A stretch of 25,730 nucleotides of DNA from an uncultured bacterium (lineage in GTDB: Bacteria; Patescibacteriota; Dojkabacteria; B142; OLB20). Positions within the stretch are counted from its first letter, which is position 1. Each line of letters begins with the position of its first letter. The stretch covers positions 1 to 25,730 of the forward strand of contig CALARN010000010.1 of NCBI GenBank assembly GCA_937889205.1, read 5' to 3'. This document shows, one piece after another, positions 23,008 through 25,730 of the stretch. A program made the position numbers and the translations under genes. A model generated the notes under the pieces. It was not told the origin of the DNA and did no database searches. It saw only the letters and a program-made list of their open reading frames with translations.

Positions 23008-23036
23008 ATTATTACCTCAAAATCAAAAATTGGCAA
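23008..23036 (-). promoter_or_regulatory. Promoter for HAD-tmk-dus operon
   Basis: Minus strand TTGCCA (23031-23036), 17 bases, AATAAT (23008-23013): one mismatch to consensus in each box. The -10 ends 24 bases before the ATG at 22983. Confidence 0.65.
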
Positions 23037-23070
23037 GTAAGAATCTTTGTAACTAAAAATTTACTTCTGC

Positions 23071-23096
23071 GTTAACATTCTGTTAACTTGTTAAAC
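23071..23096 (+). repeat. GTTAAC repeats upstream of sodA
   Basis: GTTAAC at 23071-23076 and 23082-23087, 11 bases apart (one helical turn), followed by a related GTTAAAC at 23090-23096, immediately upstream of the SOD start. They cover the position where a promoter should lie and could be an operator. No strong -10/-35 pair could be assigned. The arrangement could also be chance in AT-rich DNA. Confidence 0.35.
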
Positions 23097-23106
23097 TTTA
23101 ATCATT

Positions 23107-23703
23107 ATGAAGCCATTTATCTTAGCACCCTTACCTTATGCATATAATTCATTAGAACCTTTTATTGATGAGCAAACTATGATGTTGCATCATGATAAAC
23201 ATCATCAAACTTACACAGACAAATTGAATGCAGCTTTAGCGACTCATCCTGAGTTACCAGAAAATTCTATTGAGGTCATATTGCAAGACCTTTCTGTCAT
23301 CCCTGAAGATATTCGTCAAGCTGTTAAGAATCATGGTGGTGGGTATTACAATCATAGTTTGTTTTGGCAGATGTTGAAAACTGGGGTGACTATGCCTGAG
23401 TCTTTAAAGCAAGAATTAGAAAAAAACTTTGGTTCAATAGAGTCTTTTAAAGAGCAATTTACTAATCAGGCTTTAGCTTTGTTTGGTAGTGGTTGGGTAT
23501 GGTTAGTAAGAAATCAAAGTGGTGATTTAGAAATTCAAGCTTCTGCTAATCAAGATAATCCAATTTCAACTGCAAATGTTAAAATACTTCTAACAATTGA
23601 CTTGTGGGAGCATAGTTACTACTTGAAGCATCAGAATAAAAGGTCAGATTACATTGCAAATTGGTGGCAAGTAGTTAATTGGGATTTTGTTGCCAAACAG
23701 TAA
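23107..23703 (+). CDS. sodA: Superoxide dismutase, Mn-type
   Basis: A 198-residue Fe/Mn superoxide dismutase, cytoplasmic (no signal peptide), converting superoxide to peroxide and oxygen. The four metal ligands are His28 in LHHDKHHQTY, His83 in YYNHSLFW, Asp165 and His169 in DLWEHSYYLK. The glycines at 77-79 before the second ligand and Gln149 in ANQDNP match the manganese type; an iron enzyme would usually carry Gln near the former and Ala in the latter. Full length is intact. Together with TrxB nearby it implies exposure to oxygen. Confidence 0.95.
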   Translation: MKPFILAPLPYAYNSLEPFIDEQTMMLHHDKHHQTYTDKLNAALATHPELPENSIEVILQDLSVIPEDIRQAVKNHGGGYYNHSLFWQMLKTGVTMPESLKQELEKNFGSIESFKEQFTNQALALFGSGWVWLVRNQSGDLEIQASANQDNPISTANVKILLTIDLWEHSYYLKHQNKRSDYIANWWQVVNWDFVAKQ

Positions 23704-23734
23704 AGCGATTATGCTTTAAAAAGCAAAGTCATTG

Positions 23735-23743
23735 TGTTAGTAT
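23735..23743 (+). promoter_or_regulatory. Extended -10 for Nudix gene
   Basis: TG, T, TAGTAT (23735-23743) lies 23 bases before the ATG at 23767; there is no good -35. The same TGnTAGTAT form also occurs upstream of the second lepB (2122-2130). Confidence 0.4.
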
Positions 23744-23766
23744 CGGCTATTGATTTCGTAGATATT

Positions 23767-24300
23767 ATGGAGCCACAAGAGCTAATTAAGTATTGTCCAA
23801 ATTGTAAAGAAAATTTGGTGCTTGAGAAAAAAGTTAGGTTTAAGTGCTTGTCTTGTGGATATATACAATATATATCCCCCGTGCCCTGTAATAGTTTAAT
23901 TATTACAAATAAGGCGAAAGAAATACTATTGGTTGAAAGAAGGAATGAGCCTCGTGCAGGCTTTTGGGATTTACCAGGTGGGTTTATCGATATCGAAGAA
24001 AACATTGAAACTTCAGTGATTAGAGAAGCAAAAGAAGAGGTTAACTTAGATTTCTCACCTCTAGACCTGCATTATATTTCCTCGAATTTTATGAGATATC
24101 CTTATAAAGGTATTAACGAACACTTACTGAACATCTCTTATCATGCATATATGCCTGTTGGTCAAAATATTAAAGCTGGGGATGATGCGAAATCTGCAAA
24201 ATTCTTTGCAGCCAAAGATATTCCTTGGGAGAACATTGCTTTCACCAGTGTAGCAAAAATGATTAAAACCTATTTAAAAAGTCCAGGGCTTTACGCTTGA
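23767..24300 (+). CDS. Nudix hydrolase with N-terminal zinc ribbon
   Basis: A 177-residue pyrophosphohydrolase. The N-terminal zinc ribbon has CPNC (about 10-13) and CLSC (about 27-30). The Nudix box is intact from GGFIDIEENIETSVIREA to KEEVNL, with Gly, the first Glu and the REAKEEV core. Ribbon plus box recalls NADH pyrophosphatase NudC and related sanitising enzymes acting on nucleoside diphosphates linked to another moiety; the exact substrate is not determined. ATG 23767 is chosen because it begins just before the ribbon and follows the extended -10; an in-frame TTG at 23734 would lie before transcription. The stop region overlaps the end of trxB by 10 bases. Confidence 0.88.
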   Translation: MEPQELIKYCPNCKENLVLEKKVRFKCLSCGYIQYISPVPCNSLIITNKAKEILLVERRNEPRAGFWDLPGGFIDIEENIETSVIREAKEEVNLDFSPLDLHYISSNFMRYPYKGINEHLLNISYHAYMPVGQNIKAGDDAKSAKFFAAKDIPWENIAFTSVAKMIKTYLKSPGLYA

Positions 24301-25208
24301 GCTGCCAACCATTTTTCACAATCTAAGGCAGCCATGCATCCCATACCTGCTGCTGTAATTGCTTGTCTGTATTTGTGGTCTTTGACGTCGCCGGCAACAA
24401 ACACACCGTCAATATTAGTCAAAGTATCACCACTAACTTTAATAAATCCCTCATCATCAAGTTCTAGGCTGTCTTTGAAAATAGCGGTATTGGGTAAGTG
24501 GCCAATGCCTAAAAAAAAGCCGTTGATGGCGTATTCTACTTCATTATTTTCTATATTGTCTATTAGTTTGACGCCTGTAACCACATTGCCATCACCAAGA
24601 ATTTCTAATACCTCTTTGTTCCATAGAATTTCAATTTTTTCATGCTTTAAAGCACGCTCTTGCATTGCCTTTGAGGCTCTTAATGCGTCTCTTCTGTGAA
24701 TGATATATACCTTTTTTGCAAATCTAGTTAAAAAGGTAGCTTCTTCAACTGCAGAGTCTCCTCCACCCACAACTGCAACAATTTTTTCTCGATAAAAAGC
24801 TCCATCACAAGTTGCGCAGCTAGATACTCCTTTTCCACAGTATTTTTTTTCACTCTCTATGTTTAGCTTTTTGGCGGTTGCACCCGTAGCAATGATTATC
24901 GATTTTGCTTGATATTCAACTCCATTACTCCAAACGATTTTATTATTATTACTAAAATCTACTTTATCTACTAGCTGGTAAATAATTTTTGTACCAAGTA
25001 CTTCGGCCTGTTTGAGCATATTTTGCATTAGTTCAGGGCCTTGCACCCCTTCAGGAAATCCAGGATAGTTTTCTACTAAAGTAGTAGTCATTAATTGTCC
25101 ACCATATTCTAAACCGGCGAACAGAATTGGCTTTAAACCTGCTCTAGCAGAATAAATTGCTGCGGTTAGACCGGCAGGGCCAGAACCAATAATAATAACT
25201 TCATGCAT
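24291..25208 (-). CDS. trxB: Thioredoxin reductase
   Basis: A 305-residue NADPH-dependent flavoprotein that reduces thioredoxin. It has the FAD-binding GSGPAG (8-13), GGQLMTTTLVENYPGFP (36-52), redox-active Cys131 and Cys134 in CATCDG, the NADPH-binding GGGDSAVEEA (148-157) and IHRRDALRASK (170-180), and the C-terminal FAD motif VFVAGDVKDHKYRQ. The HRRxxxR residues argue for NADPH rather than ferredoxin as donor. No thioredoxin gene is adjacent. The gene lies 51 bases after the unidentified Cys-rich gene on the same strand and converges on the Nudix gene. Confidence 0.95.
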   Translation of the reverse strand: MHEVIIIGSGPAGLTAAIYSARAGLKPILFAGLEYGGQLMTTTLVENYPGFPEGVQGPELMQNMLKQAEVLGTKIIYQLVDKVDFSNNNKIVWSNGVEYQAKSIIIATGATAKKLNIESEKKYCGKGVSSCATCDGAFYREKIVAVVGGGDSAVEEATFLTRFAKKVYIIHRRDALRASKAMQERALKHEKIEILWNKEVLEILGDGNVVTGVKLIDNIENNEVEYAINGFFLGIGHLPNTAIFKDSLELDDEGFIKVSGDTLTNIDGVFVAGDVKDHKYRQAITAAGMGCMAALDCEKWLAAQA

Positions 25209-25259
25209 AGTAAAAACGCTTAAGATTTAGATACAACTATCTTAACATAAAACGTCTTC

Positions 25260-25730
25260 TTAATTGACAATTGATCCTGAATAATTACTTCGGTTATTGA
25301 ATAAGCTTGAGAGAATTGTTTTCTGCACTGGAATAATTAGTGGGAAAATTGATTCGGGGATAAATCCGATAATAGGGTTGCAATTAATTCCATACAAAGG
25401 GCATCTTGTTGTTTGTAAACCCAATCCATCTAGGCATGTTCCAACGCAGGGTAATTCAGTCAATAACTGTTTTTTTAATGTCTCGGTAAATTCTTCTTTT
25501 AATTCAGGTTCTAAATTATTGAATTGCGGATCATTTACTGCTGCAAGATATTTACGAAGATTCACAGAGGGGGACACGCTGCCATCATATACAAACACTT
25601 CTAAGGGTTGATACGCTTGACTAAAATCGAGTAATTGCATACTCTGATTATTGAGTTTAAACCAACAGCCTGGAGGAGTGTTGGGGCGTTCTTTAATTTT
25701 ACCTAGTTCGTCTGCATCGAAAACCATTGA
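25260..25730 (-). CDS. Unidentified Cys-rich protein, possibly partial
   Basis: The reading frame is open to the right edge, so this may be the C-terminal part of a longer gene; an in-frame ATG at 25727 is the only start seen here (155 residues from it). Visible features are PPGCWFKLNN (about 19-28), LLDFSQAYQPLEVFVYDGS (about 32-50), and Cys pairs in PCVGTC and CPLYGINC (about 93-116), followed by a hydrophobic segment GFIPESIFPLIIPVQ. The spaced cysteines suggest disulfides and an exported domain, but no signal peptide can be seen. I do not recognise the family. Confidence 0.6.
   Translation of the reverse strand, partial: SMVFDADELGKIKERPNTPPGCWFKLNNQSMQLLDFSQAYQPLEVFVYDGSVSPSVNLRKYLAAVNDPQFNNLEPELKEEFTETLKKQLLTELPCVGTCLDGLGLQTTRCPLYGINCNPIIGFIPESIFPLIIPVQKTILSSLFNNRSNYSGSIVN

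Noticed and set aside
23712..23725. TGCTTT/AAAGCA inverted repeat after sodA
   Set aside because: A short stem with a tiny loop and no T-run; not enough for a terminator call.
25297..25611. 104-codon plus-strand open frame opposite the Cys-rich gene
   Set aside because: It is antisense to a frame that is open across the whole stretch, starts without a recognisable signal and has composition like a mirror translation. The minus-strand frame is preferred, though neither has a known family.
1..25730. Alternative code with TGA as glycine (as in Gracilibacteria)
   Set aside because: TGA ends several genes at normal family lengths (first lepB, pyrH, the GT4 at 13409, Nudix), and no conserved domain requires read-through.
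1..25730. CRISPR, insertion sequences, tRNA or rRNA genes
   Set aside because: No regular spaced repeats, transposase motifs, terminal inverted repeats or cloverleaf sequences were seen, and the gaps are too short to hold most of them.

Overview
The window is AT-rich, tightly packed bacterial DNA read with the standard bacterial code (TGA works as a stop in several ATGA overlaps). It most resembles a Patescibacteria (CPR) genome. The reasons are a trigger factor without its FKBP domain, an archaeal-type UMP kinase, a membrane-anchored family 5 solute-binding protein beside secG, an STT3/AglB-like oligosaccharyltransferase, very short intergenic gaps, and no clear Shine-Dalgarno sequence before any gene. 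The lineage within CPR cannot be decided from this window, and the phylum call is an inference.

Layout. (1) 1-3583, plus: the 3' end of ileS, two tandem type I signal peptidases, and an orphan parA. (2) 3576-6822, minus: pyrH, a small membrane protein, secG and a membrane-anchored solute-binding protein, an apparent operon converging on parA. (3) 6879-17012 is a cell-surface glycan region: a previously hidden 58-codon basic ORF (possibly bS21-like), a double-headed GT4 glycosyltransferase, a small protein resembling the N-terminal segment of polysaccharide-cluster methyltransferases, an LCP-family protein, a membrane-anchored carboxypeptidase-regulatory/beta-propeller protein, GtrA plus a second GT4, a [3Fe-4S]-type ferredoxin, and an STT3-like glycosyltransferase. 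(4) 17063-17827, plus: a SufU-like scaffold and a zinc-ribbon protein. (5) 17845-23036, minus: tig and recF with a hairpin between them, a 62-residue protein of 45% Asp/Glu with no Lys, Arg or His, and HAD phosphatase-tmk-dus. (6) 23107-25730: Mn-type superoxide dismutase, a zinc-ribbon Nudix hydrolase, thioredoxin reductase (minus), and the end of an unidentified Cys-rich gene (minus).

How they fit together. Region 3 has the parts of a surface glycan pathway: glycosyltransferases, a GtrA lipid-sugar translocase type, an LCP ligase type and an STT3-like transferase whose WWDxG acceptor motif is changed. SufU, the ferredoxin, SOD and TrxB suggest an Fe-S-using cell that handles oxygen. Four of the five convergent gene pairs overlap at their 3' ends, and no classical hairpin-plus-T-run terminator was found. 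Several promoters could be read; two of them move start codons downstream of the longest ORF starts. No stretch over 300 bases lacks a gene. No tRNA, rRNA, CRISPR, insertion sequence or origin was recognised.
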